A DNA stretch of 64,000 nucleotides from Spirochaetaceae bacterium (lineage in GTDB: Bacteria; Spirochaetota; Spirochaetia; Treponematales; Treponemataceae), in the NCBI GenBank assembly GCA_017416145.1, contig JAFQDD010000007.1:1-64000 (forward strand), written 5' to 3'. A program made the position numbers and the translations under genes. Shown in pieces: positions 51,538 to 61,211 of this stretch. Position 1 is the first letter of the stretch. Each line of letters opens with the position of its first letter. Below the pieces are notes generated by a model that saw only the letters and a program-made list of their open reading frames with translations, was not told the origin of the DNA and ran no database searches.

Positions 51538-52011
51538 ATGAACGATTTAAATCACGTAGTACTTATTGGTAGATTAACACAGGATGCAGAACTAAAATAC
51601 ACACAAAACGGTTATGCAATCTCAAGTTTTTCTATAGCTGTAAACCGCAGTAGAAAAAATGGTGAACAGTGGGTTGAAGAAGCAAACTTTTTTGAAGTTT
51701 CTTTATTTGGAAAATCTGCTGAAAACCTAAAACCTTACCTAGTCAAAGGCAAACAAGTTGCTATTGACGGTGAATTACGCCAAGATAGATGGGAAAGTGA
51801 AGGTCAAAAAAGAAGCAAAGTAGTTATCGTTGCTAACAGTGTTCAACTTGTTGGCGGAAATAACGGCAGTAACGGTCAATCTGCTGGGGGGTATGCTACA
51901 AGTTCTAATCAACCTAGACCAACTTACCAACAGTCAGTACCACAACCAACTTATTCAGCTGGTGCTACTTATGGCGGAGAATCTGGTTTCCCAGATGAAG
52001 TTCCATTTTAA
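51538..52011 (+). CDS. ssb: single-stranded DNA-binding protein
   Basis: SSB protects single-stranded DNA and recruits repair and replication proteins through its C-terminal tip. The 157-residue protein has the OB fold (NHVVLIGRLTQDAELKYTQNGYAISSFSIAVN), a Gly/Gln/Ser-rich linker, and the acidic tip PDEVPF. GGGGAG precedes the ATG. It lies between rpsF and rpsR. Confidence 0.97.
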   Translation: MNDLNHVVLIGRLTQDAELKYTQNGYAISSFSIAVNRSRKNGEQWVEEANFFEVSLFGKSAENLKPYLVKGKQVAIDGELRQDRWESEGQKRSKVVIVANSVQLVGGNNGSNGQSAGGYATSSNQPRPTYQQSVPQPTYSAGATYGGESGFPDEVPF

Positions 52012-52028
52012 TTTTATAGGAGACAACA

Positions 52029-52340
52029 ATGTCAGACGAAGTAACAAAAGATATTGATACTACACCAGACGTACAAATGCAAGACGTTATCCGTGATGCA
52101 GATGAACGTGCACCACGTGCAAAAGGAAAAACATTTTTCCGCAAAAAAGTATGTCGTTTCTGTGCTAACAAAGCAAAAGTAGACTACAAAGATGCAGACG
52201 GACTACGCCGTTTCACAACAGAACGTGGAAAGATTTTACCACGCCGCATTACAGGTACATGTGCAAAACACCAAAGAAGACTTGCTCTTGAAATCAAACG
52301 TGCACGTGCAATTTGTATGCTTCCATTTGTAGCTGACTAA
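52029..52340 (+). CDS. rpsR: 30S ribosomal protein S18
   Basis: S18 pairs with S6 on the platform of the small subunit. The 103-residue protein has an acidic N-terminal extension of about 30 residues, then the conserved core [65 protein letters not shown] precedes the ATG. Confidence 0.96.
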   Translation: MSDEVTKDIDTTPDVQMQDVIRDADERAPRAKGKTFFRKKVCRFCANKAKVDYKDADGLRRFTTERGKILPRRITGTCAKHQRRLALEIKRARAICMLPFVAD

Positions 52341-52353
52341 GCTATATGCTATC

Positions 52354-52448
52354 GAGGTTTCTAAATTATTTTTGAAACCTCTAAATATCATCAAAAATTA
52401 AGACTCATACTCCGAGTTTTAATAAAATCTATTTTGCGGTAAAGCCGC
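52354..52448 (+). other. leader hairpins before rplI
   Basis: GAGGTTTC (52354-52361) pairs with GAAACCTC (52374-52381) after rpsR without a T run. GCGGTAAAGCCGC (52436-52448) forms a small hairpin just before the rplI ribosome-binding site. They may be processing or attenuation structures; nothing more can be said. Confidence 0.4.
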
Positions 52449-52463
52449 TTGGAGTTCGATACT

Positions 52464-52994
52464 ATGAAAGTTATTCTAAATGAAGATGTTAAACACCTAG
52501 GTGAATTAGGTGATGTAAAAATGGTAGCAAACGGTTATGCTCGTAACTACCTATTCCCAAGAAATCTAGCTGTTCCATACAATGATATGACAGTTGCATA
52601 TTTCGAAGGAAAAAAAGCTGAAATTGAAGCTCGTAAAGAACAAAAACGCAAAGATTCTGCTTCTCTAAAAGAAAAACTAGAATCACAAGTTCTTACAATC
52701 GTTATGCCAGCAGGTGCAAACGGAAAACTTTATGGTGCTGTTACAAACCTAACAGTAGCAGAAGTTCTTGCTAAAAACGGCTTTGAAGTAGAAAGAAAGA
52801 AGATTGAAGTTCCTGGTCTAACAATTAAGTCTGTTGGTAAATACACAGTAACTATCCGTCTATACGAAGCTGCTGTTGCAGAAATTGCTCTTGAAGTTAA
52901 ACCACAAGACGAAGAAAACAAACCATCAGATTCAAAAATCTCAGCAAAAACAGAAGAAGCTCCAGCTGAAGCATCTGAAGAAAAGGCTGAGTAA
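52464..52994 (+). CDS. rplI: 50S ribosomal protein L9
   Basis: L9 bridges the base of the L1 stalk. The 176-residue protein has the N-terminal rRNA-binding domain (MKVILNEDVKHLGELGDVKMVANGYARNYLFP), the long connecting helix and the C-terminal domain. An extra acidic tail of about 25 residues (KTEEAPAEASEEKAE) follows. ATG 52464 was chosen, with GGAG at 52451-52454; TTG 52449 precedes the ribosome-binding site. Confidence 0.96.
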   Translation: MKVILNEDVKHLGELGDVKMVANGYARNYLFPRNLAVPYNDMTVAYFEGKKAEIEARKEQKRKDSASLKEKLESQVLTIVMPAGANGKLYGAVTNLTVAEVLAKNGFEVERKKIEVPGLTIKSVGKYTVTIRLYEAAVAEIALEVKPQDEENKPSDSKISAKTEEAPAEASEEKAE

Positions 52995-52996
52995 TT

Positions 52997-54322
52997 ATGA
53001 ATCTCAAGGATAAAGTTCCTCCCCATAATTTAGTCGCTGAACAAGCTACATTAGGAGCTTTACTCCTTGATTGGGACGCATTAGGAAATGTAATTTCTTA
53101 TTTGCGTCCTGAACGCTTTTATTCCTTACAAAATCAAAAAATCTTTGAAGCAATCCTTTCATTAGACGGGCAAGGGATTCGGGGCGATATTGTTACTTTG
53201 ATTGATGAATTACGAAGTAACGGTAATTTAGAAGCTGCTGGAGGTCCTGCCTATGTTTCATCCCTTACAGATACAGTTCCAACAAGTGCTAACGTTGAAT
53301 ATTATGCAAAAATCGTGTTTGATGAGTATATTCGGCGAGAGGTTATAGATTTATCATCAAAATCAATTTCTGAAGCCCATAACGAAACAATTACCAGTGA
53401 ATTGGTTTTGGAAGAAGCTCAAAAACGTATTTTCGAGTTATCTGACTCAAAACAATCCCAAAATGTTCAACACGTTCAAAATCTAGTTGGTCCAGTAATT
53501 GAAAATATTGAAAAAGTGTATAAAAACAAAAAAGAATTAGTTGGTATTCCATCTGGATTAACAGAACTTGATTCAATGACTTATGGATTCCAAAATTCTG
53601 AAATGATTATTATTGGTGCAAGACCTTCAATGGGTAAAACCGCTTTGGCTTTATCTATGATTCAACATATTGCTATCGAAAAAAAGATTCCAACAGCATT
53701 TTTCTCTTTGGAAATGTCAAATGTGCAAGTTATGCAACGTTTACTATCCCAAGAATCAAGATTATCTGGTGACAAAATACGTACAGGTGCACTCAAAATC
53801 GAACATTTCCAGCGATTACAAGACGCTGCTGGACGAATATATCTTTCTCCTCTTTGGATTGATGATACCCCAAATATGAAACTTTTGGAGTTACGTTCTA
53901 CAGCTCGAAGACTACGTGCCCAAAACAAAGTCCAAATTATGTTTATAGACTACATTGGGTTGATTCAAAACGAAAACTCAAAAATACCTCGCCACGAACA
54001 AATCGGTGAAGTTTCTCGTTCCCTAAAAAGTTTAGCCCGAGAATTAAAGATTCCAATTGTAGTGCTTTCTCAAGTTGGACGACAATCAGAAGGAAATAAG
54101 CCTACTTTAGCAGACTTAAGAGACTCTGGTTCTATTGAACAAGACGCTGACGTAATTATGTTTTTACATCGTGAACGTGTAGAAACATCTGGGGAAGGGG
54201 AAAAACCACAAACAATCCCTACCGAATTAATCCTTTCTAAGCAGCGTAACGGGCCTACAGGCACTGCAAAAATCACTTTTATACCTCGTTACGCAAAATT
54301 CGAAAACGCCTCTTTAGAATAG
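52997..54322 (+). CDS. dnaB: replicative DNA helicase DnaB
   Basis: Hexameric 5'-3' helicase of the replication fork. The 441-residue protein has the N-terminal primase-interacting domain (PPHNLVAEQATLGALLLD) and the RecA-like domain with Walker A GARPSMGKTALAL, Walker B VQIMFIDYIGL and the DLRDSGSIEQDADVIMFLHR block. It starts 2 bp after rplI, the standard order. No intein is present. Confidence 0.97.
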   Translation: MNLKDKVPPHNLVAEQATLGALLLDWDALGNVISYLRPERFYSLQNQKIFEAILSLDGQGIRGDIVTLIDELRSNGNLEAAGGPAYVSSLTDTVPTSANVEYYAKIVFDEYIRREVIDLSSKSISEAHNETITSELVLEEAQKRIFELSDSKQSQNVQHVQNLVGPVIENIEKVYKNKKELVGIPSGLTELDSMTYGFQNSEMIIIGARPSMGKTALALSMIQHIAIEKKIPTAFFSLEMSNVQVMQRLLSQESRLSGDKIRTGALKIEHFQRLQDAAGRIYLSPLWIDDTPNMKLLELRSTARRLRAQNKVQIMFIDYIGLIQNENSKIPRHEQIGEVSRSLKSLARELKIPIVVLSQVGRQSEGNKPTLADLRDSGSIEQDADVIMFLHRERVETSGEGEKPQTIPTELILSKQRNGPTGTAKITFIPRYAKFENASLE

Positions 54323-54345
54323 GGATTTTTACCTTAAAATTAATT

Positions 54346-56424
54346 TTAGTATTCTATCCAATTTCCCTCAACAGTAACGTACCAGTTTGCATACAATGAA
54401 TTGGTTTTTGCATTATACCAAGAGATACTACCGTCTTCATTCAAAACAACCATCAAAGAAGAATTGCTTTCTAGTTTTTGTGGTAATGAAGCAAAACGAC
54501 TCAATGAAGTGCTTCTTCGAGTGGAAACATTTACAGCCAAAACTTGTGTTTTACCAATGTTTGAATATAAATATCCATTTCTAAATGTTGTAAAAGCGTC
54601 TGTATCTTCATCTCCCCATTGGAAAATAGCTGTATATTTTTTGCTATCTGGATAGTATGCAAAAATATCAGTACGTTTTGTTGTTCCAGAATATACACAA
54701 ACTCCATAAAAAATATTTGAACTAGTACTTTGAGTTAAAGAAAAGGCAACTTCTCCGTTAATTGGAACAATAACAGTTTCTTGAGTGTTTGCATCTACGT
54801 GAATAAGTGCTGAGTTTGGACTAGAAGCCGCTGTTTTTGCAACATAAATATCATTTTCTGTGTACAAAATTGCGTCTTGAATACCTACACCAGTGTAAAC
54901 AACTTTTGAAGTAGCTTTTTCAATATCTACAAGAACAACTTTGCTACTTCCCTCTATAATAAGCAAAAATCCGTCTTTTAGGTGGATATTTTGAATAGAA
55001 CCTGTTGCTTTATATAAAACTTTTTCAGTTTGAGAATTTAAATCAGAAATCACAACATTTGAAGCTTTGTTTTTTGAGTAAAAAATCAAACTATTTTGGT
55101 AAGATAAAAGATTAGTATAACCATTATTGGCTTTTACAGTTGTAATACTTTGATCTGTATAAGAAGATGAAAAAACATCCTTGTCGGTTAAAAAATAGAA
55201 ATTTTCATTCATCACAGCAATATCATAGATTTTTGCATAAATAACTGGAGAAATATTTTCCATTTTTGAGATAGTTAAATTTGGTTCAACACTTGTTTTT
55301 TGAATTGTACCATTTTCACATAAAGCCAAAATATCAGTATTGTTTTTTGTCAATGCACTAATTTCAGAGCGACCGTCTGTATAAATTGTCTTAACAATAA
55401 CTGGATTTTCTTCAAAGAAAAGTACATCTTTTTCAGTAATTACCTGTGTATAAGTTTTTTCTGGTGCTTCATTTTGTTCGATTTCAGTGTCATTTACTAA
55501 AATATCACTTTGATTGGATAAAACATCTTTATCATTTGGAGATTTAACATTTGAAATTTGATTATTTTGTTGAGTAGTAATCGGATTTTCAACTTGAGTG
55601 ATAATTTGTTGTTTTTCGATTCCAGATTGAATCATTTTCAAAACATAATTTCTTCCATCTTTCACAAGGTAATAAAGATTAGAATCATCCCGAGTAGAAA
55701 TAATCTGAGCATTTTTTTCGTAGATTTTAGCCAATAAATCTCCAGTTACACTGTGATAAATATAAATATAATCGTTTTTTATTCCAGCAAATAATAAATC
55801 AGAGTTAAAAAGAGTAGGTTGAGTTAAGTTTGTTTCTACAGAAACAGCTTGTTTTGTAACACCAGTTTTGAAATTTGTGTAAATCAATTTTCCAAGTGGA
55901 GTGTACATAATTCCAGAATTTTCTGTGGAACTGGAATAAATCATAGTAACCATTCCTGGAGATTCCTTTACTTTTCGTAAAACAGTTCCAGTTTTTGCAT
56001 TTAAAAAGATAATTCCGTCAACCGAGTTTGTTCCTATCATCAACCAAGAACCCTTTTCAGAAAAGTTGATTGTAGAAATTGTGTCAGTAAATCTTTTTAC
56101 AACAAGTCTTCGTTTAGTTTTCCAGTTCCAAATTGAGATTCTGTTTACTGAATATCCATCAGTTTCATAAATTGCAATATCAGTTCCGTTTGGACTTGCA
56201 GCAATATATTTTATTTCCAAGTCTGATATTTGGTAATGTTCACCCTTATTTTCGCTATTCCATTTAATTACAAAACCGTCATCGCCAACAGAATAAAAAG
56301 AACCATCAGGAGCAAATGTACCGTGAGTCGCTGTTCCATTGTGAGGTTGAGTTGATATCATAGTTTGTGAAAAAACACTAATCATAAAAAAACTGAGTAA
56401 TGCTGTGAAAATTATTTTTTTCAT
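54346..56424 (-). CDS. secreted beta-propeller (WD40/PQQ-like) protein
   Basis: From the ATG at 56424 (AGAGG upstream) the protein is 692 residues. It has a signal peptide (MKKIIFTALLSFFMISVFSQ), so it is periplasmic or surface exposed. The body has many short beta repeats of propeller type (GTFAPDGSFYSVGDDGFVIKWNSEN; FSEKGSWLMIGTNSVDG). A low-complexity insert lies near residues 280-330. It follows rseP by 22 bp on the same strand and may be part of the envelope operon frr-uppS-cdsA-dxr-rseP. The function is unknown. Confidence 0.75.
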   Translation of the reverse strand: MKKIIFTALLSFFMISVFSQTMISTQPHNGTATHGTFAPDGSFYSVGDDGFVIKWNSENKGEHYQISDLEIKYIAASPNGTDIAIYETDGYSVNRISIWNWKTKRRLVVKRFTDTISTINFSEKGSWLMIGTNSVDGIIFLNAKTGTVLRKVKESPGMVTMIYSSSTENSGIMYTPLGKLIYTNFKTGVTKQAVSVETNLTQPTLFNSDLLFAGIKNDYIYIYHSVTGDLLAKIYEKNAQIISTRDDSNLYYLVKDGRNYVLKMIQSGIEKQQIITQVENPITTQQNNQISNVKSPNDKDVLSNQSDILVNDTEIEQNEAPEKTYTQVITEKDVLFFEENPVIVKTIYTDGRSEISALTKNNTDILALCENGTIQKTSVEPNLTISKMENISPVIYAKIYDIAVMNENFYFLTDKDVFSSSYTDQSITTVKANNGYTNLLSYQNSLIFYSKNKASNVVISDLNSQTEKVLYKATGSIQNIHLKDGFLLIIEGSSKVVLVDIEKATSKVVYTGVGIQDAILYTENDIYVAKTAASSPNSALIHVDANTQETVIVPINGEVAFSLTQSTSSNIFYGVCVYSGTTKRTDIFAYYPDSKKYTAIFQWGDEDTDAFTTFRNGYLYSNIGKTQVLAVNVSTRRSTSLSRFASLPQKLESNSSLMVVLNEDGSISWYNAKTNSLYANWYVTVEGNWIEY

Positions 56425-56446
56425 TTTATGCCTCTTTTTCTCACTT

Positions 56447-57781
56447 CTATCTATTAAATAAATATCTAAAATCACTAAATAATGCAATACAAAATAGAAC
56501 TGCAATAAAAGCAAGTCCGATAAATTGTACATAATACAAGACTTTTGGATGGATTTTTCTACGGGAAATGGTTTCAATCAAAGCAAACAAAATCAATCCA
56601 CCGTCTAAAATTGGGATTGGAAGCAAATTCATAATAAATAATGAAATGCTAATAAGTGCCAAAAAGTTTAGTACAGTAACAATTCCAGTAGAAAAACTTG
56701 CTGAAAATCCAGAAACTGCTGTTTCTCCAATCATTTGGGTGATTCTAATAGGTCCAGAAACCGCAGATGTAAAATCAACACCTTTGAATAAAAGCCCAAT
56801 GCTTTTGAAAGTTAATCCAATAGTTTCAATTGTTTCTAAAAATCCTTGCTTTATTGAACCAAAAAATCCATAAGTAGGAGTGTGATATCTATCTGATGCA
56901 AAACGAATACCAACATCTTCTGTATTCAAATCCAAAGTTCCAGAAAAAATATTAGAATCTTTTTCCCATTCCATAACTACAGATTTTTTACCTGTAATTA
57001 AAAGAGAAATATCCGTTGTATTAAAAACAGGTTTTCCATCAACTTTGGTAATAGTAGCTCCTGCTGAAAGTTCCATATTTGCAGCCGAACTGTCTGGAAT
57101 AACCTCTGCAACCAAAGGATTTACCCAGTTTAATACACCGATTTTTCCAGCACCGGTTTCTGTATCCAATTCAGTTTTTACAACAAATGTAAGGTCTTTA
57201 TCATCACGTAAAACTTTGAAAACAAGTTCTTCATCTGGATGAAGTGATACATAAGAAGAAATGTCAGCAAAATTGATAATTGGTTCTTCATCAATTTGAT
57301 AAATTGTATCTCCAGTTTTTAATCCAGCCTCTGCAGCAGGGGAAGAAAAATCTGGATTAACTTCATTTGCTAAAATTATTTTGCTTGGAGTACTGTAATA
57401 ATTGTATCCAATGGCAGAAATGATAATAAAAGCAAAAAAAGCGAATATTACATTGAAAAAAGGTCCCATAAAAGCAATAAAAGCTCTTTTTAGTGGATGA
57501 ACACCATACAATGAATCTGGTTCACCAGTAATTTCTTTTGCGTTGGATTCTAGAGCTTCTGAAAAAGCTTTTTCTCCTTTCATCTCACAATATCCCCCAA
57601 GTGGAATGAGGGAAAGTCTATAATCAGTATCTTTAATTGTTTTGTGTAAAAGGATTGGTCCCATTCCAACAGAAAAAGCTTCCACCTTTACACCACACAT
57701 TCTTGCTGCGATTAAGTGTCCTGTTTCGTGAATTAGAACAATTAAACCAAGACCAAGGATTCCGTATAAAATTGTTAGCAT
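56447..57781 (-). CDS. rseP: site-2 zinc metalloprotease RseP (M50 family)
   Basis: Intramembrane protease that cleaves anti-sigma factors or signal-peptide remnants. The 444-residue protein has the zinc motif HETGH in VLIHETGHLIAARMCG near the N-terminus, PDZ-domain sequences (about 125-290), the third ligand region LLPIPILDGG, and four membrane helices. It overlaps dxr by 7 bp, a common arrangement. Confidence 0.95.
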   Translation of the reverse strand: MLTILYGILGLGLIVLIHETGHLIAARMCGVKVEAFSVGMGPILLHKTIKDTDYRLSLIPLGGYCEMKGEKAFSEALESNAKEITGEPDSLYGVHPLKRAFIAFMGPFFNVIFAFFAFIIISAIGYNYYSTPSKIILANEVNPDFSSPAAEAGLKTGDTIYQIDEEPIINFADISSYVSLHPDEELVFKVLRDDKDLTFVVKTELDTETGAGKIGVLNWVNPLVAEVIPDSSAANMELSAGATITKVDGKPVFNTTDISLLITGKKSVVMEWEKDSNIFSGTLDLNTEDVGIRFASDRYHTPTYGFFGSIKQGFLETIETIGLTFKSIGLLFKGVDFTSAVSGPIRITQMIGETAVSGFSASFSTGIVTVLNFLALISISLFIMNLLPIPILDGGLILFALIETISRRKIHPKVLYYVQFIGLAFIAVLFCIALFSDFRYLFNR

Positions 57782-58893
57782 AGTTGTTCCTTTGCAAAAT
57801 CTCTTGCCATAGAATCAAACAACAAAACCTCATCGTAAGTAACAGGCAACTTCGACCAATCTTTGCTAAGAACATTTTCAGTAATTCTAGAAATATCATA
57901 AAATCCAATTTTATGATTAATAAAAGCTTCAACCGCAATTTCATTTGCAGCATTAAAAGCAATAGGATAAGCATTTCCAAGAGATGCAGCTTTAAAACCT
58001 AAAGCTAACATAGGAAATTTTTCTAAATCTGGTTTTGCAAAAGTACAAGTTAAAGGATTTTCCACAGGATTATTTGATAAATCCAAAGGTGGTAGAGAAC
58101 TTTTTGTAAATTCTGGCCAAGTTAAAGCAGATAGAATTGGATGACACATATCTGGATGGGACATTTGGCTGTACAAAACACCATCTTTTGTGCGAATTAA
58201 AGAGTGAACTAAACTTTGTGGATGAATAGTAACTTCTACCTTTGAAGCAGGAACTCCAAAGAGTTTAACGGCTTCTATTACTTCAAGGGCTTTGTTTGCT
58301 AAAGTTGCACTATCAATGGTAATTTTTTGACCCATATTCCAAGTTGGATGTTTTAGAGCGTCTTCAACGGTAACTTTTTCTAATTGTTCTTTTGTAAAAG
58401 TTCTAAAAGGGCCACCACTTGCAGTCAAAACCACAGATTCGATAGAGTCTTTTCCAAATTTTTCTACTAAATTAAAAATCGCAGAATGTTCAGAATCTAC
58501 AGGTAATATTTTACATTTATTTTTAGCTGCCAACTCATAAACAATGTGAGAAGCCATTACAATAGTTTCTTTGTTAGCTAAAGCAAGATTTATGCCATTT
58601 TCAAGAGTATAAATTGATGGAAGAAGTCCAGCGGCTCCAGCAATACCGTTTACACAAATGTCAGCATCGGAATCTGCAATCACCCTTTTTATGCCTTCAA
58701 CGCCGTCAGCATTTGGGTTTGATAAGCAAATATTTTTGCAATTATACTTTTTTGAAAGTTCTTCAAGTTGATTTTTGTTGGAATGAGCTGTCAAACCCAC
58801 AACTTGAAATAAATCAGAAAATTCATCAATAATTTTTAAAGTACTTTTACCAATGGAACCAGTACAGCCTAAAACTACAATTTTTTTTTTCAT
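57775..58893 (-). CDS. dxr: 1-deoxy-D-xylulose 5-phosphate reductoisomerase
   Basis: Second enzyme of the MEP isoprenoid pathway, converting DXP to MEP with NADPH. The 372-residue protein has the NADPH loop GCTGSIGKSTLKII, NGIAGAAGLLPS, ASGGPFRTF and the metal site DSEHSAIF. With cdsA and uppS it supplies lipid carriers for wall synthesis. Confidence 0.96.
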   Translation of the reverse strand: MKKKIVVLGCTGSIGKSTLKIIDEFSDLFQVVGLTAHSNKNQLEELSKKYNCKNICLSNPNADGVEGIKRVIADSDADICVNGIAGAAGLLPSIYTLENGINLALANKETIVMASHIVYELAAKNKCKILPVDSEHSAIFNLVEKFGKDSIESVVLTASGGPFRTFTKEQLEKVTVEDALKHPTWNMGQKITIDSATLANKALEVIEAVKLFGVPASKVEVTIHPQSLVHSLIRTKDGVLYSQMSHPDMCHPILSALTWPEFTKSSLPPLDLSNNPVENPLTCTFAKPDLEKFPMLALGFKAASLGNAYPIAFNAANEIAVEAFINHKIGFYDISRITENVLSKDWSKLPVTYDEVLLFDSMARDFAKEQLC

Positions 58894-58898
58894 AAGAA

Positions 58899-59789
58899 TT
58901 AAAATATTTTCACCAATAAATAAAATACAGGAGCAGCCAAAAGCATAGAATCAACAGAATCTAAAATTCCACCTCGACCAAGAATCAAATTTCCAGAGTC
59001 TTTAATATTAGCAGAACGTTTAAAAACAGATTCGATTAAATCCCCAATTATTGCAAAGAATGAAGTGATAAAAGTGATAAAAAATATCTCAAAGTTTGAA
59101 ATATGAGAAAAATATTGATTAAACAATGGAATAAATCTTGTAATAATGAATACTACAATGATAGTTCCAAAAACACCACCCACAAAACCTGCAATACTTT
59201 TGTTAGGACTAGCTTTGATTAGACCACGATTTTTTTTGCCAAATAGCATACCAAAAAACCAAGCCAAAGAATCTGTACCAAAAACAATAACCAAGTACAA
59301 AGCCAAATAAAGTGAGTTTACAATTGGTTTGTTTAATAAAGGATTGTTATTAAACCAATTTGGAGAAGTCATTTTTATGATAAATGAAAAGAAATATCCA
59401 GCATAAAGCATAGTCAAAAGAGTAGAGCAAACTCTTTCGATTGATGAAGAGAAATTTTCTTCTGCATTTTTCTTTGAAAAGATTTCTAATAAAAAAGATG
59501 CAAAAAGAGATAAAAATATTGATAAAGTAACTATTTCAGAATCAAAATTGATGTAATTTTGCAAAGAAGTGGCAAAAAGAATTGTGTAGCATAATCCTAG
59601 AACAAAATACTTGTTTTGAACAGCCATTTTTTTGCTAAGCATATTTGAAAATTCCATAGTGGCAAGACCTGAAAATAAATATACCAAAGCTTGAAGTGGA
59701 AGAAATTTACATACACTCATAAAAGTGAAAGATACAATTAATGGAACTCCAACAAAGAATGTTAAAAGTCTATTTGTTAATTTGCTCAT
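58899..59789 (-). CDS. cdsA: phosphatidate cytidylyltransferase
   Basis: Membrane enzyme making CDP-diacylglycerol from phosphatidic acid and CTP. The 296-residue protein has about eight membrane helices, the SPNKSIAGFVGG segment and the C-terminal signature KRSANIKDSGNLILGRGGILDSVDS. It overlaps uppS by 4 bp and lies 5 bp before dxr. Confidence 0.94.
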   Translation of the reverse strand: MSKLTNRLLTFFVGVPLIVSFTFMSVCKFLPLQALVYLFSGLATMEFSNMLSKKMAVQNKYFVLGLCYTILFATSLQNYINFDSEIVTLSIFLSLFASFLLEIFSKKNAEENFSSSIERVCSTLLTMLYAGYFFSFIIKMTSPNWFNNNPLLNKPIVNSLYLALYLVIVFGTDSLAWFFGMLFGKKNRGLIKASPNKSIAGFVGGVFGTIIVVFIITRFIPLFNQYFSHISNFEIFFITFITSFFAIIGDLIESVFKRSANIKDSGNLILGRGGILDSVDSMLLAAPVFYLLVKIF

Positions 59790-60511
59790 TTTTTATCTTC
59801 CTCTTCAACCACACCACCAAATCTACGATTTTTTTCTTGAAATGATAATAAAGAATTGTAAAAATCTTTTTCCTTGTAGTCTGGCCATAATTTATCATTA
59901 AACTCTAATTCCGAATAAGCAGATTGCCACATTAAAAAATTACTTAACCGTTTCTCTCCACCAGTTCTAATAATTAAATCTGCATCAGGTACAGAAGAAT
60001 TATCCAAATATTCAGCAAATTTTTCTTCTGTTATATTTTTTTCACCATTGGAAATGGCTTTATTCATTGCCCTAATTAATTCATCTCTTCCACCATAATT
60101 GATGGCAAGAATCAAGGTTAAACCTGTGTTGTTTTTTGTTTCTACAATGAGATTTGTAATTTCGTTTTGTAATTCTGGAGAAAGTTTGGATAAATCTCCA
60201 GCATGTAAAAATCTAAGATTCTGCTTTATATAAAAATCTTTTTCTTTTTGAATATGTTGATACAAAAGATCCATTAAATAGTCAACTTCTTCTTTGGAAC
60301 GCTTCCAATTTTCTGTAGAGAATGTATACAAAGTTAAATACTTAATTCCAAGTTCATCTGCGTAAGTCATAATGTTTCGTGCAACTTCTACACCAACTTT
60401 ATGACCAGCAGTCCTTGGTAATAATCTTTTTTTTGCCCAACGCCCATTTCCATCCATAATGATTCCAACATGTTTGGGTAGGGCGTTTTTGTTTAATTCA
60501 ACTTTTGGCAT
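59786..60511 (-). CDS. uppS: isoprenyl (undecaprenyl diphosphate) transferase
   Basis: cis-Prenyltransferase that makes the C55 lipid carrier. The 241-residue protein has the catalytic start VGIIMDGNGRWAKKR, TLYTFSTENWKR and the RTGGEKRLSNFLMWQSAYSEL block. Its ATG overlaps the frr stop codon in a TAATG junction. Confidence 0.96.
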   Translation of the reverse strand: MPKVELNKNALPKHVGIIMDGNGRWAKKRLLPRTAGHKVGVEVARNIMTYADELGIKYLTLYTFSTENWKRSKEEVDYLMDLLYQHIQKEKDFYIKQNLRFLHAGDLSKLSPELQNEITNLIVETKNNTGLTLILAINYGGRDELIRAMNKAISNGEKNITEEKFAEYLDNSSVPDADLIIRTGGEKRLSNFLMWQSAYSELEFNDKLWPDYKEKDFYNSLLSFQEKNRRFGGVVEEEDKK

Positions 60512-61065
60512 TAGCCTTCCATAATTTCTTTTTCTTTTTCTTCGAAAATCTTGTTGATTTCAGCGATAAAAGAATCAGTTGATTTTTGTAGTTTATCTTC
60601 AGAAACTTTTAGTTCATCTTCTGTGATTAAACTATCCTTTTGTTGTTTCTTTAGATCATCATTTCCATCACGACGGATATTGCGGATTGATACACGTGAA
60701 TTTTCTGCAATTCCTTTTGCTTGTTTAACAAGTTCTTTACGTCTGTCAGCTGTTAGTGGTGGAATTGAAATGCGGATAACTTTTCCATCATTTGAAGGAT
60801 TTAGTCCAAGATCAGCAGCTAAAATTGCTTTTTCAATTTCTTTAATTAAACTTTTATCATAAGGATTGATAACAACCATTCTAGCTTCTGGAATTTGAAC
60901 TGTTGCAACTTGATTTAGAGGACATCTATCTCCATAATATTCAACACGTACTCTGTCAAATAAAGATGCAGAAGCACGACCTGTTCTAATTTGATTTAAT
61001 TCATTTTTTAGAGCTTCGATAGATTTTTGCATTCTTTCATTACAAGTATCTAAAGTTTCTGACAT
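60511..61065 (-). CDS. frr: ribosome recycling factor
   Basis: Releases ribosomes after termination together with EF-G. The 184-residue protein has the conserved RTGRASASLFDRVRVEYYG and SIPPLTADRRKELVKQAKGIAENSRVSIRNIRRDGND. TAGGAG precedes the ATG. It heads the envelope-lipid operon. Confidence 0.97.
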   Translation of the reverse strand: MSETLDTCNERMQKSIEALKNELNQIRTGRASASLFDRVRVEYYGDRCPLNQVATVQIPEARMVVINPYDKSLIKEIEKAILAADLGLNPSNDGKVIRISIPPLTADRRKELVKQAKGIAENSRVSIRNIRRDGNDDLKKQQKDSLITEDELKVSEDKLQKSTDSFIAEINKIFEEKEKEIMEG

Positions 61066-61168
61066 TTATATTCTCCTATTTATTTTGTTTGCTTAATAAA
61101 AATTATAAACTATATATTGAAAACACGAAAGTGTTTATTATTGTCAAATTTAAAAATTATAAAACATA

Positions 61169-61204
61169 AAAACGGGTCACAAAAAAATGCAACCCGTTTT
61201 TTGT
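61169..61204. terminator. terminator after tsf
   Basis: AAAACGGGT and ACCCGTTTT form a 9-bp stem around a 13-base loop, with T residues following on both strands. It ends the rpsB-tsf transcript before frr. Confidence 0.85.
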
Positions 61205-61211
61205 TAGCTAA